Assembly (NCBI RefSeq): GCF_022012295.1
Contig: NZ_JAKLTN010000002.1
Location: 1,178,001-1,242,000 of the forward strand
DNA length: 64,000 bases
Direction: 5' to 3'
From: Dechloromonas hankyongensis
GTDB lineage: Bacteria > Pseudomonadota > Gammaproteobacteria > Burkholderiales > Rhodocyclaceae
This document shows positions 8,322 through 17,047 of the stretch, piece after piece. The first letter of the stretch is position 1. The number at the start of each line of letters is the position of its first letter. A program made the position numbers and the translations under genes. The notes under the pieces were generated by a model. The model saw only the letters and a program-made list of their open reading frames with translations, did not search any database and was not told the DNA's origin.

Positions 8322-9170
8322 GTGTCCGACCGTCTCGCCGTTCTGCCCCAATACCTGATTCCCAAGCAGGCCCTGACCGTGCTCGCCGGCAAGCTGGCCT
8401 CGGCGCAGGCCGGCAGCCTGACGACGAGCGTCATCCGCTGGTTCGTCGAACGCTACAAGGTCAACATGGCCGAGGCGGCCAACCCGGATATCGCCAGCTA
8501 CAAGAGCTTCAACGAATTCTTCACCCGTCCGCTCAAGGACGGTGCGCGGCCTTTCGCCGAGGCGGATTTCCTGAGCCCGGTCGATGGCGCGATCAGCCAG
8601 TTCGGCCCCATCGCGCGCGACCAGATTTTCCAGGCCAAGGGCCACAGCTATTCGACCACCGCCCTGGTCGGCGGCGACCGCGAACTGGCCGCGCAATTCG
8701 AAAATGGCAGTTTCGCGACGCTCTACCTGAGTCCGCGCGACTACCACCGCATCCACATGCCCTGCGACGGCAAGCTGATGCGGATGATCTACGTGCCCGG
8801 CGCGCTGTTCTCGGTCAATCCGACCACGGCGCGCGGCGTGCCCGGCCTGTTCGCCCGCAACGAGCGCGTCGTCTGCGTTTTCGAGTCGGCCGGCGGTCCC
8901 TTCGTGCTGACCTTGGTCGGCGCCACCATCGTCGGCAGCATGGCCACCGTCTGGCACGGCACGGTCAATCCGCCGCGCCCGGGCGTGGTGCGCGAATGGC
9001 GCTACGACAACCAGAACATCGTGTTGAAAAAAGGCGACGAAATGGGCCGCTTTCTGCTCGGTTCGACGGTTGTCATGCTATTCCCGAAGAACACGCTGGC
9101 CTTCAACCCGGACTGGGCGCCGGCCGGCGCCATCCGCATGGGCGAGGCCATGGGCCGGCAAGCTGACTGA
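8322..9170 (+). CDS. psd: Phosphatidylserine decarboxylase proenzyme
   Basis: A 282-residue pyruvoyl enzyme that converts phosphatidylserine to phosphatidylethanolamine at the inner membrane. The YKSFNEFFTRPLK motif, SPVDG, the histidine motif YHRIHMPCDG and the self-cleavage motif LGST (about residue 246) are all present, so the proenzyme should process into alpha and beta chains with the pyruvoyl group formed on the serine. The start is GTG at 8322. Length fits the proteobacterial PSD-B group. Confidence 0.95.
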   Translation: MSDRLAVLPQYLIPKQALTVLAGKLASAQAGSLTTSVIRWFVERYKVNMAEAANPDIASYKSFNEFFTRPLKDGARPFAEADFLSPVDGAISQFGPIARDQIFQAKGHSYSTTALVGGDRELAAQFENGSFATLYLSPRDYHRIHMPCDGKLMRMIYVPGALFSVNPTTARGVPGLFARNERVVCVFESAGGPFVLTLVGATIVGSMATVWHGTVNPPRPGVVREWRYDNQNIVLKKGDEMGRFLLGSTVVMLFPKNTLAFNPDWAPAGAIRMGEAMGRQAD

Positions 9171-9185
9171 CCAGCACCCTTTCGC

Positions 9186-10460
9186 TTATTGAAATGCCCC
9201 CGGCACAAGAGAACTGGCCGGATGCACCTGGCGAGTACCCGCCGGAAAGATAAACTCGGCGTCGGGCAACAACTCCATGCCCGGTGCCTGACCTGGCGGT
9301 CGGACCGCGCCGCGCAATGGCGACAGGTTGGTCAGTTTCAGAGGAACGCCACCATAGTCAACAAGCTCACTGCGACCCACCGACCTGTTGCCGTCAAAGC
9401 GACCCTGTGCAGGTCTAGGCATGTCACCCGCGCCAACCGTCAGATTATTGAGCAGCCAGACTTCTGCCGGGACGCCTAGTTTTTCCGTCCACACGCTGAC
9501 AAAGGTTCCGGCATAGGCATCGTTGATCAGCGTGTTGTGCGCCATGTACAAGGCATTCTCCGGCCAGCGCGCGCCTTCGGCACCATAGGAAACCATGCGT
9601 GGATTGTCGGTCCCGGCACTCTGCCCGATAGTGTTACCAATCACGTAGGCGATACCGCCATTAGGGAACTCCAACTCGTAGGAAGCCTTGCCGCCGGCGC
9701 CATCGACCAGCATGTTGTAGAGAATGTGGTTCTCCCGGGCGCGGGACTTGACCAGATGGCCGAGGTAACCGTTGGAAAAGCGGCTGCCACGCAGAATGAA
9801 CTTGCTGATGGTCCCCACATAGAGCAAGTGATGCAGCGATCCTTTGTGTCTCGGAGCATCGCCGAATTCGCTGTCGAGGACTTCCAGCAGTTCGGGAGCA
9901 CTGGCCGTCAGGATACCCATCTCGTTATCGAAAAAGGCACACCGGCGAACGGTCAGGCTTCCCTTTTCGAAGCGGATGCCGGCGCCGTTGAGATCCGCCA
10001 CTCTGGCTCCACGGAATTCGATATTCTCGATCCGCACCTTGCCACCGCGTACTACCCATATAGCCTTGTCTTCGGCACTCTTGCCGTCGGCCACCATGAT
10101 CGGACGCTCGCCACTCCCCCGGATAAGCAGGTTGTTTTGCGTCCAGATTGCCGGCTGCCCGCGATACAGCCCCGGGCGGATTTCGATCACCTCACCGTCA
10201 CGCGCCAGTTTAGCGGCTTCGGTAACCGAGGCAACTTTCTCACCCGGGCCGACAATCATGGTCGCCGGAACGAGAGCCTGTACGGCGACAGCAGCCTCGG
10301 GACGTGCCACCAGACGGCCATCCACGCCTCGGCGAATTTCGCCAAGGTAATCCGGCGACGGCGGCAATTTATCGCTCACTTGCGCCCAGGCAGCATTACC
10401 GGACACCAGCCATAGCACCAGACAAGCGAGGGACAGGCGACCTGCGATTGATTGGTGCAT
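9186..10460 (-). CDS. Secreted right-handed parallel beta-helix protein
   Basis: A protein of about 424 residues with a signal peptide (MHQSIAGRLSLACLVLWL then AWA). The start at 10460 is supported by GAGGAGT just upstream. The body reads as a pectate-lyase-like right-handed beta-helix: short repeats such as IRIENIEF, VRRCAFFDNEMGI, ILRGSRFSNGYLGHLVKSRA and ILYNMLVDG with regularly spaced Asn residues. Such folds are common in polysaccharide-active or surface proteins, but no catalytic residues can be assigned. It converges on psd with a 15-base gap and has no obvious operon partner. Confidence 0.65.
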   Translation of the reverse strand: MHQSIAGRLSLACLVLWLVSGNAAWAQVSDKLPPSPDYLGEIRRGVDGRLVARPEAAVAVQALVPATMIVGPGEKVASVTEAAKLARDGEVIEIRPGLYRGQPAIWTQNNLLIRGSGERPIMVADGKSAEDKAIWVVRGGKVRIENIEFRGARVADLNGAGIRFEKGSLTVRRCAFFDNEMGILTASAPELLEVLDSEFGDAPRHKGSLHHLLYVGTISKFILRGSRFSNGYLGHLVKSRARENHILYNMLVDGAGGKASYELEFPNGGIAYVIGNTIGQSAGTDNPRMVSYGAEGARWPENALYMAHNTLINDAYAGTFVSVWTEKLGVPAEVWLLNNLTVGAGDMPRPAQGRFDGNRSVGRSELVDYGGVPLKLTNLSPLRGAVRPPGQAPGMELLPDAEFIFPAGTRQVHPASSLVPGAFQ

Positions 10461-10614
10461 AGCGGACTCCTCAGCAGCAATGACAAGCAAATCAGGGGAA
10501 CGAGCATGAAACGGTGCCGAGATGCATTTGTCAACCGACGCCTACGTGGCAATATTCGTCTTCCGGCCCAAGAGGGGACTCTATCCGGTATCCCCCAACC
10601 CTCAGGAGAGTTGA

Positions 10615-11595
10615 ATGACCCGCGCCTCATTCTCAGCACACAACGCCTTGCGCGGCCTGCTCATCGCAGCCGTTCTTGTATTTGCTTCAGGTTTTGCCGT
10701 CGCCGAGGCCCCGCAGCAAAAGGTGCAGGTGCCCGGCTACTACCGCCTGATGCTCGGCAATTTCGAAGTCACCGCCCTCTACGACGGCGCCATCGATCTC
10801 GATGAGAAGCTGCTGAAAAGCATCACCACCCGCGACATCCAGCACCTGCTCGCTCGCCAGTTCCTGAAAGGCCCCAAGGTGCAGACGGCGGTCAACGCCT
10901 ATCTCATCAACACCGGCAGCCAATTGATCCTGGTCGACGCCGGCGCCGCCAAGCTGTTCGGGCCTAGCCTCGGCAACATCGTCGACAACCTGAAAGCCGC
11001 CGGCTACACGCCGGAACAGGTCGATGCCGTGCTCATCACCCACCTGCACGGCGACCACGTCAATGGCTTGGTCAGCGCCGACGGCCAGCGTGTCTTCGCC
11101 CGGGCTGAGGTGTGGTCGGCCAAGGCCGACAACGATTTCTGGCTGAGCGAAAGCGTCGCCGCCCAGGCCCCCAAGGAAGCCCAGGGCTTCTTCAAGATGG
11201 CCCGCGACGCCGCCGCCCCCTACCTCGCCGCCGGCAAGTGGAAGACCTTCGACAGCGACCGCGAGTTGCTGGCCGGCGTCACCAGCGTCGACACCCACGG
11301 CCATACGCCGGGCCATGCCAGCTACCTGATCCACAGCGACGACCAGCGCCTGCTCATCCTCGGCGACCTGGTGCACAACCATGCGGTGCAGTTCGCCCGT
11401 CCGGAAGTCGCCATCGAATTCGACGTCGATCAGAAACAGGCCGTCGCCACCCGCAAGCGCATTTTCCACCGGGCCGCCCAGGAAAAACTGATGGTCGCCG
11501 GCATGCACCTGCCCTTCCCTGGCATCGGCCACGTCCGCAAGGAAGCCAAGGGCTACGCCTGGGTGCCGGCCGAATTCGCCCCGCTGTCGAAATAA
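10615..11595 (+). CDS. Secreted metallo-beta-lactamase-fold hydrolase
   Basis: A 326-residue MBL-superfamily protein with an N-terminal signal peptide ([18 protein letters not shown]). Zn ligands are visible as [10 protein letters not shown] (about residues 142-150), HTPGH (about residue 225) and LGDLVHNH (about residue 250). The arrangement resembles the periplasmic MBL proteins often labelled quorum-quenching or lactonase-like, but the substrate is unknown. GGAGAG precedes the ATG. The next gene (YaiI-type) starts 9 bases after its stop. Confidence 0.82.
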   Translation: MTRASFSAHNALRGLLIAAVLVFASGFAVAEAPQQKVQVPGYYRLMLGNFEVTALYDGAIDLDEKLLKSITTRDIQHLLARQFLKGPKVQTAVNAYLINTGSQLILVDAGAAKLFGPSLGNIVDNLKAAGYTPEQVDAVLITHLHGDHVNGLVSADGQRVFARAEVWSAKADNDFWLSESVAAQAPKEAQGFFKMARDAAAPYLAAGKWKTFDSDRELLAGVTSVDTHGHTPGHASYLIHSDDQRLLILGDLVHNHAVQFARPEVAIEFDVDQKQAVATRKRIFHRAAQEKLMVAGMHLPFPGIGHVRKEAKGYAWVPAEFAPLSK

Positions 11596-11603
11596 GGATG
11601 ACG

Positions 11604-12056
11604 ATGCAAATCTGGGTCGATGCCGACGCCTGCCCGGGCGTCATCAAAGAAATCATCTACCGCGCCGCCGAGCGTCGGCAGATCCAGACCACGCTGGTCG
11701 CCAACCAGATGCTGCGCACGCCGCCGTCGAAGTTCATCCGCGCCATCCAGGTGGCGCATGGCTTCGACGTGGCTGACGCGCACATCGTTGCGCAAGTGGC
11801 GGCCGGCGACCTCGTCGTCACTGCCGACATCCCGCTGGCGGCGCTGGTCATCGAACGCGGCGCGCACGCTCTCAATCCGCGCGGCGAGATGTACACCACG
11901 GCCACCATCCGCGAACGCCTGACCATGCGCAACTTCATGGACGAACTGCGCAGCGCCGGGATCGAGACGGGCGGCCCTTCTGCCTTCAGTCAGGCTGACC
12001 GCCAGGCTTTCGCCAACCAGCTCGACCGGTTCCTGGCCCAGATCCCCGTCGCCTGA
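11604..12056 (+). CDS. YaiI/YqxD family (DUF188) protein
   Basis: A 150-residue protein opening with [18 protein letters not shown], the signature of the YaiI/YqxD family, which has a PIN-like nuclease fold with conserved aspartates ([21 protein letters not shown]). The biochemical role is not established. The start at 11604 is preferred over the in-frame ATG at 11598 because AAGG is better spaced. It is translationally close to the upstream MBL gene. Confidence 0.85.
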   Translation: MQIWVDADACPGVIKEIIYRAAERRQIQTTLVANQMLRTPPSKFIRAIQVAHGFDVADAHIVAQVAAGDLVVTADIPLAALVIERGAHALNPRGEMYTTATIRERLTMRNFMDELRSAGIETGGPSAFSQADRQAFANQLDRFLAQIPVA

Positions 12057-12072
12057 TCCGCCCCGGCCGAAG

Positions 12073-13143
12073 CTAGGTCGCTCGCCGGACCGGCAGCCGA
12101 ACGGTGAAGGTGGTTCCCTGGCCGAGTTCGCTCGCCACCTCGATGCGGCCACCGTGTTTTTCGACAATGCCGTAAGTTACTGAAAGCCCCAGGCCTGTCC
12201 CCTGCCCGACCGGCTTGGTGGTGAAGAAAGGGTCGAAAATCCGGTCGCGGATTTCCGGCGGCATGCCGCAACCGGTGTCCTGCACGCTGATCGCAACGTG
12301 CTCGCCCTCGCGGCGGGTGCGCAGGGTAATGACGCCGCGCCCGGGAATCGCCTGGGCAGCATTGACCAGCAGATTCAGGAAGACCTGGTTCAATTGCGAC
12401 GGCAGGCATTCGACCATCGGCAGGTCGGCATAGTCGCGCGCCACGTCGGCCTTGTACTTGATTTCGTTCCACACCACATTGAGTGTGCTTTCCAGCCCGG
12501 CATGGATATCGACGGCCTGCCATTCCGAATCGCCGGGCCGGGAAAAGTCGCGCAAATCCTGGACGATGCGGCGCACCCGTGCAGTGCCTTCGATCGATTC
12601 GCCGATCAGGTCCACCATGTCGTCGCGCAGGAAGGGCAGGTCGATCTCGACCTTGAACGCCGTGATGCGCTCGCGCGAAGCCGACGGCACCTCGTTCTCC
12701 ACGGCTTCATAGAGATCCAGCAGATACAGTAACTTGGTGATGTATTTGTTCAGCGTGCCCAGGTTCGAATTGACGAAGCCGATCGGATTATTCACCTCGT
12801 GCGCGACCCCAGCAGCCAACTGGCCGATCGACGCCAGTTTCTCGGATTGCAGCAGCTGGTTGTGTGCTTCCTCGAGTTTCTTGATAAGGACCCGTTGCTC
12901 TTCCCGTTCGTCGGTCAGGTCCCGGTTGATGCGCTCGTTCTCGCGCAGCGCCGCCTCCAGTTCCGCCGTGCGCCGCTGGACCTGCTTCTCGAGCATCACG
13001 GCATCCTGGAACAGGCCAAAATTGCTCTGCTTGGTCCCTGCCTCGCGCTCGGCGCGGTTCATCAGGGACTGGACGATCTTGTTCAGGCGAACGATCTCCG
13101 CCCGCAGGGCGGCTTCGTCACCGGGGGCCGCGGTCTCAGCCAT
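12073..13143 (-). CDS. Soluble sensor histidine kinase (FIST partner)
   Basis: A 356-residue histidine kinase without membrane segments. It has an N-terminal coiled coil (about residues 10-105), the H-box [19 protein letters not shown] (about residue 120), an N-box [10 protein letters not shown] (about residue 260), and complete G-boxes [22 protein letters not shown] and [18 protein letters not shown]. Its ATG overlaps the stop of the FIST gene (ATGGCTGA), indicating translational coupling, so it probably receives its signal from the FIST protein. No response regulator is adjacent. The longer frame to 13170 is less likely. Confidence 0.88.
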   Translation of the reverse strand: MAETAAPGDEAALRAEIVRLNKIVQSLMNRAEREAGTKQSNFGLFQDAVMLEKQVQRRTAELEAALRENERINRDLTDEREEQRVLIKKLEEAHNQLLQSEKLASIGQLAAGVAHEVNNPIGFVNSNLGTLNKYITKLLYLLDLYEAVENEVPSASRERITAFKVEIDLPFLRDDMVDLIGESIEGTARVRRIVQDLRDFSRPGDSEWQAVDIHAGLESTLNVVWNEIKYKADVARDYADLPMVECLPSQLNQVFLNLLVNAAQAIPGRGVITLRTRREGEHVAISVQDTGCGMPPEIRDRIFDPFFTTKPVGQGTGLGLSVTYGIVEKHGGRIEVASELGQGTTFTVRLPVRRAT

Positions 13144-14290
13144 GGCGCGGCTTCCCGCTGCCGATGGCAATGCCGGTCAAGGTCTGGTTGATATGTACGC
13201 CGCCGTACTGCTCACCGTAGGTACTGAAGCCGACTGCGTTATAGCGCCGGAAGACGTCGCCAACCGCTGCCTTCTGGTCTTTCCGGGCAATTTCGAGGTT
13301 ACGCAGTATGCAGTCGCAGACCAGCGTGCCCTCCAGTTCGCCCAATTCGTCCTCCAGCGTGATGAACGTGGCCTCCAGCTTCTCGAGCAGCCCTTCGCCA
13401 TGCGCCACGCGCAAGACGACGCCCTCATCGATGGCGCAATAGAAGGTCAGACTGCCGTCCGGATTGGAATGCTGAATCGACCGGACAAAATCGGTCCCGT
13501 CGATCATGACCACGACCGGCCAGGTGGCGAAATGGCTGGGCGTCAGTTGTTCCGGCGTCACGCCTATCAGGCGGGCGTACTCGTCCACCGCAGGCAGGCC
13601 GTTGATTTCGTGGACGATCCGCTTCGCTGCATCGACTTCGGTGACGACTAGGCGCTCGCTGTCGGCAACAAAATGCTGAGTCCGGATGATATGAAAAGGT
13701 AGCCGTGTCGACATCAGGACCAGGACGGCGGCGTCGGTGGCGAAGGCGCCGTCATGGAAAACCCACGTCCGCTCGAACTTGAGGTCATCCCCGGCCGAGC
13801 CGCCGATCATCGGGACGGCGCCCAGGCCGTCCTGCAAAGCATGGGTCACCGGTTCTTCGCGCAGGGACAGCCCGTCGATCAGCAGCAACCCAAAGCTATT
13901 CCGCGAATACCCTTCGTAGGTCCGCGTTTCGAGCCGCTCGAGCAATCGCTCGGCAAAGTCGCGTCCGGCAGCGATTTCGAAGGCGTGGAGATTATCGATA
14001 TGCCCAACCTCGGCGACGAAGGCCGAGGCGGAAAAGCTCATCCCGGACAGGCTGTGCTCCTGGTAACCGGCTGGCCCGATTTCGCCCGCCGTGGTGCAGC
14101 CGACCACCGTGACCCCGGCAAAGCGGCGGTTCATTTCTTTGGCCAGAGGATCGAGATCGTAGTTGCTGGAACAGAAAAACAGCACCAAGGCCGTCTCCGG
14201 CTGGATCACTTGGTTGTGGAACTCCGCGACAGCCTCCGCAGCGCTCTTGGCTACGGAATGCCCGGCACGAATCAGCCCTGCTGCCCCCAT
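13136..14290 (-). CDS. FIST domain sensory protein (FIST_N + FIST_C)
   Basis: A 384-residue cytoplasmic protein with an N-terminal FIST domain (about residues 25-230; VVGCTTAGEIGPAGYQ, GLLLIDGLS, PMIGGSAGDDL) and a C-terminal FIST_C domain (about 235-365; EGLLEKLEATFITLEDELGELEGTLVCDCILRN, AVGFSTYGEQYGG). FIST proteins are thought to sense small ligands such as amino acids and pass the signal to kinases or cyclases. AGGAG precedes the ATG. A degenerate copy of its N-terminal portion lies at 16335-16671. Confidence 0.9.
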   Translation of the reverse strand: MGAAGLIRAGHSVAKSAAEAVAEFHNQVIQPETALVLFFCSSNYDLDPLAKEMNRRFAGVTVVGCTTAGEIGPAGYQEHSLSGMSFSASAFVAEVGHIDNLHAFEIAAGRDFAERLLERLETRTYEGYSRNSFGLLLIDGLSLREEPVTHALQDGLGAVPMIGGSAGDDLKFERTWVFHDGAFATDAAVLVLMSTRLPFHIIRTQHFVADSERLVVTEVDAAKRIVHEINGLPAVDEYARLIGVTPEQLTPSHFATWPVVVMIDGTDFVRSIQHSNPDGSLTFYCAIDEGVVLRVAHGEGLLEKLEATFITLEDELGELEGTLVCDCILRNLEIARKDQKAAVGDVFRRYNAVGFSTYGEQYGGVHINQTLTGIAIGSGKPRHG

Positions 14291-14827
14291 TCTGTTCTCC
14301 TCATTTACGGTTCAGTCGGCCTGTCAACCAGCCCGAACAAAATCTACAGCAATGACAAAAATAAGCCAACCAACGAGCCTGGAATATCGCCCATGCCAGC
14401 GAAGCGCTTGATTTGGCCGAAGTGTATGTAGTTATGCGAAAATCATGCATTCGCCCATCTGCTACTTATTGTGGGGCGACGGCAGCACCTCTAGGCCAGG
14501 GCCGGAGCATCTTGATGCGGATCACGAAATGGGTAACTGCGTATCCGAAATAGGAGACAACCGCGGAGTGCTGGTGATGGCCCAGTGGAACGCTGGCGTT
14601 GCGTTGAGTATCAACGAAGCCGATGCAGTTCCCTCCAACGCTAAGCATATCTGAGTATGAGGTACATGGCCTTGCTCTTGCAACGCGGTTGCCTCTCCCC
14701 ACAGACTCGAAGCTCTACAGATAGCGATAGCGGCGAGAGCATTTGCCTACTAGATAAACACCGCAGCAGCCGCTCGAGACCTCAATCAAGACTTTCTTTA
14801 TTGCAGATAGCGTTGCTTCCAATTCGC
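14291..14827. other. Intergenic region at the island edge, no supported gene
   Basis: About 540 bases between the FIST start and the ATP-grasp stop, with lower GC than the flanks. Bases 14291-14374 are shared with the decayed FIST copy at 16335-16671. Two short opposed frames (14445-14654 plus, 14466-14702 minus) have no SD, motif or recognisable family, so I do not call them. It may hold the FIST promoter, but no clear hexamers were found. Confidence 0.5.
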
Positions 14828-15991
14828 TTATAGCCCTTTGATCCAGGAATAGGTATCGGCGTTGCCGAAACGCTTGATGAAACGACAAGCGCTTTCAGTC
14901 AGCAATCCATGTCCGTGCAACTGGGCGAGTTCGGTGCTTCCGATATCGTTTAATTCAAGGACGCGCGGACCGCTGTCTGAAAAGGCGAAATCAATGTGCT
15001 GGATACGCATCATCGGAATCATCTGGCCAATCATCTGACAGTAGTTGATCACCGCTGACCAGTCTGGGAGTCGAAAACCTGTGAATGGATTGCCCGACAC
15101 TGGATGTTCACCGAGCAAGTGCGTTTCCGGCCACAACCCCCCGATGACGCGGGAAATGCTGCCGCTGCTCGGGTCGATGTCAGCCAGCAGATTCCCATAT
15201 TTACCGAGGCTGAAATTGTCGACATGGTTGGGCGGCACAGCAATCTTCCAGATTGCCCTCAGTGGCATTGAGCCCTCGGGCCCGTTGAGGCAGATGACGC
15301 GCGCACCACAGATAGCTTTCCAGCCAGTCAGACTTTCGATTGGCTCGGCCAACCGCAATGGTCGCTGGAACAGGTAGCCACACTCCGGACGGTGATAGCG
15401 ATAATCGACTGTGGTATCTAGACGCTTCAGGAACTCTTCGACGGAAATGCTCCCTCCATCGAGCAGTACCAGCCGGTCCAGTGCCGGCTCGTATCGATCT
15501 ATATAAGCGCTACCGTAGCCTTGTTGCGAATAGGCCGGCTTGCCAAACAGTGGATAGACACACGGATCACGCAGGAATTCTGCAGCCTCGTCGCGTGTCC
15601 GCAGATGCTTGCCAAAGATTCCAGGCAGACGGGCGCATGCCTTGAAGGTAGCTGCCGTCGGGACGACCGGCAGCCCAACGGAGTCGGCAAGCGTCATAAA
15701 CACTATCTTGTCCCAGGCCGGCAGTACCACGTGGCGAGGATTCAGTGCCAAGCTCACCTGCGCCTGCAGGCGCCAGCCAAGAAAATCCTGAACGCCGCGG
15801 CCATTCAGGTAGGCTGCATCGTAAAGCTTGTACCAGTAATAGTCACTTAGGCCACAACGGCCGCCCATTTTGCGCAACGCAAGGATTTCTCGTATCTGCC
15901 GCAGAGCGCTCTTGCCGGTCTGCTGTTCGGCCATCCGTTGCCAGTTCTTGAACGTGATCAGGCGCCCCTGAATGGTATTGGCTTGGTTCAT
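14828..15991 (-). CDS. Sugar-transfer-associated ATP-grasp family protein
   Basis: A 387-residue protein resembling the ATPgrasp_ST group (alpha-L-glutamate-ligase-related). Visible signs are PLFGKPAYSQQGYGSAYID (nucleotide-binding strand-loop), RVICLNGPEGSMPLRAIWKIA, the GNLLADIDPSSG turn, EHPVSGNPFTGFRLPDW and the metal-site strand RVLELNDIGSTEL near the end. Relatives sit in exopolysaccharide clusters; the acceptor is unknown. The start at 15991 has GGGGAAG upstream. The frame remains open to 16246, running through an acnB fragment, but that extension is probably not native. It faces away from the secreted 891-residue protein. Confidence 0.7.
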   Translation of the reverse strand: MNQANTIQGRLITFKNWQRMAEQQTGKSALRQIREILALRKMGGRCGLSDYYWYKLYDAAYLNGRGVQDFLGWRLQAQVSLALNPRHVVLPAWDKIVFMTLADSVGLPVVPTAATFKACARLPGIFGKHLRTRDEAAEFLRDPCVYPLFGKPAYSQQGYGSAYIDRYEPALDRLVLLDGGSISVEEFLKRLDTTVDYRYHRPECGYLFQRPLRLAEPIESLTGWKAICGARVICLNGPEGSMPLRAIWKIAVPPNHVDNFSLGKYGNLLADIDPSSGSISRVIGGLWPETHLLGEHPVSGNPFTGFRLPDWSAVINYCQMIGQMIPMMRIQHIDFAFSDSGPRVLELNDIGSTELAQLHGHGLLTESACRFIKRFGNADTYSWIKGL

Positions 15992-16100
15992 GACTTCCCC
16001 GCGGTTGCAGTCAATGAATAGTCTCACATCATAATGCATGATGCCGTGTTCTATCTCACGGCAAGGCGTTGAATAGCACTTCGACGAGAGGCCAGCCGGC

Positions 16101-16305
16101 ACGATCCGGCCGGCTAGGGCGCACATGGCGGCGATGCGGCGCTTCAGGGTACGGGCATCCTGCCTTCGGCGATCATCCACTTCATCAGAGTGATATTCGA
16201 ACGCATGCACTCGACCATCGGCTCCTTGTTCAGAGCGACGGCACAAGCGGCGGCGGAACGCTCGGCGTCGGTATCGGACAGGTCGAAAGCCTGCTCGACC
16301 TTGAG
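16101..16305 (-). pseudogene. Aconitase B (acnB) internal fragment
   Basis: Bases 16101-16131 match intact acnB near 21862-21892, and 16132-16305 match 22388-22564, so this is an acnB piece with about 490 bases deleted inside. A further 4-base gap lies in the CATCCTG/CCTTCGG stretch. In protein terms it joins the DARTLKRRI region directly to [11 protein letters not shown]. It cannot encode a functional aconitase. The segment is in frame with the downstream ATP-grasp ORF. Confidence 0.8.
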
Positions 16306-16334
16306 AGCCATCGTGTCGAGATCAGCACCAACAT

Positions 16335-16671
16335 GGCGCGCGGAAGCCGAGAAAAATCATCCCGACAGGCTGTGCCCCTAGTAACCGGCCGGCCCGATTT
16401 TGCTGCGGTGGTGCAGCCGACAACCATGACAATGGCAAAGCGGCGATTCATTTTCCTCGGCAAGGGAGTGGAGATCGCAGTTGCTGTAGCAGAAAACCAG
16501 CACAACCACCGTCTCCGGCTGCGTCACCTCAGCATAGAACCCGAAACGACCTCTTCGGCGCTCTTTGCTACGGAATGCCCGGGACGAATTTGCCCCACTG
16601 CGCCCATTCGACTCTCCATCGGCAATAGACACAAAATCTACAGAAATGATAAAAACAAGCCAACAAACATG
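16335..16671 (-). pseudogene. FIST gene 5'-end fragment
   Basis: A degenerate copy of bases about 14012-14374, covering the first 90 or so codons of the FIST gene and its upstream leader (shared strings include AAAATCTACAG and the AAGCCAAC region). On the minus strand it has frame changes and a stop near the VTRG position, so the frame is not continuous. It abuts the acnB fragment, which ends at 16305. Confidence 0.75.
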
Positions 16672-17047
16672 GCTGTAATGTCGCTCACGCCGACGATCAT
16701 AGTCAATCCAGGCATCGTGGCAATTGCATGTGCGGCAAAAAGCGAGAAAGTGCTTCGGCAGCTGCATCCAGATTATGGTCACCGTGCCGTAGCCGGTCAA
16801 TTTAACCATCGCAACATAGCAGATCAAACCAGATCACTCGCCCGTTCAATGCACCGGGTGGGACGCAGAGCCAAAAACTATGGCGCCCCCTTCCGATTGG
16901 ACTAGGAACCGATCCCTGACGCGTGTGGTCTTTCTATGGAAGTCTCGATTTTGTCGAAATTCGGTTTCCATAAGTACCCGGGACGAAAATCAAAATGTGT
17001 TACGCCTTGAACTGCCCACTTCGGCAGTTCCGGACGCGGAGTCGTTA
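16672..17047. promoter_or_regulatory. Leader region of the secreted DNRLRE/lyase-like gene
   Basis: About 375 bases with no convincing gene. It must hold the promoter for the gene starting at 17048, since everything upstream is on the other strand or decayed. A GGAG SD lies 6 bases before that ATG. No unambiguous -35/-10 pair was found. Confidence 0.35.

Noticed and set aside
14445-14702. Opposed short frames in the FIST/ATP-grasp gap
   Set aside because: No SD, no motif, and they overlap each other on opposite strands.
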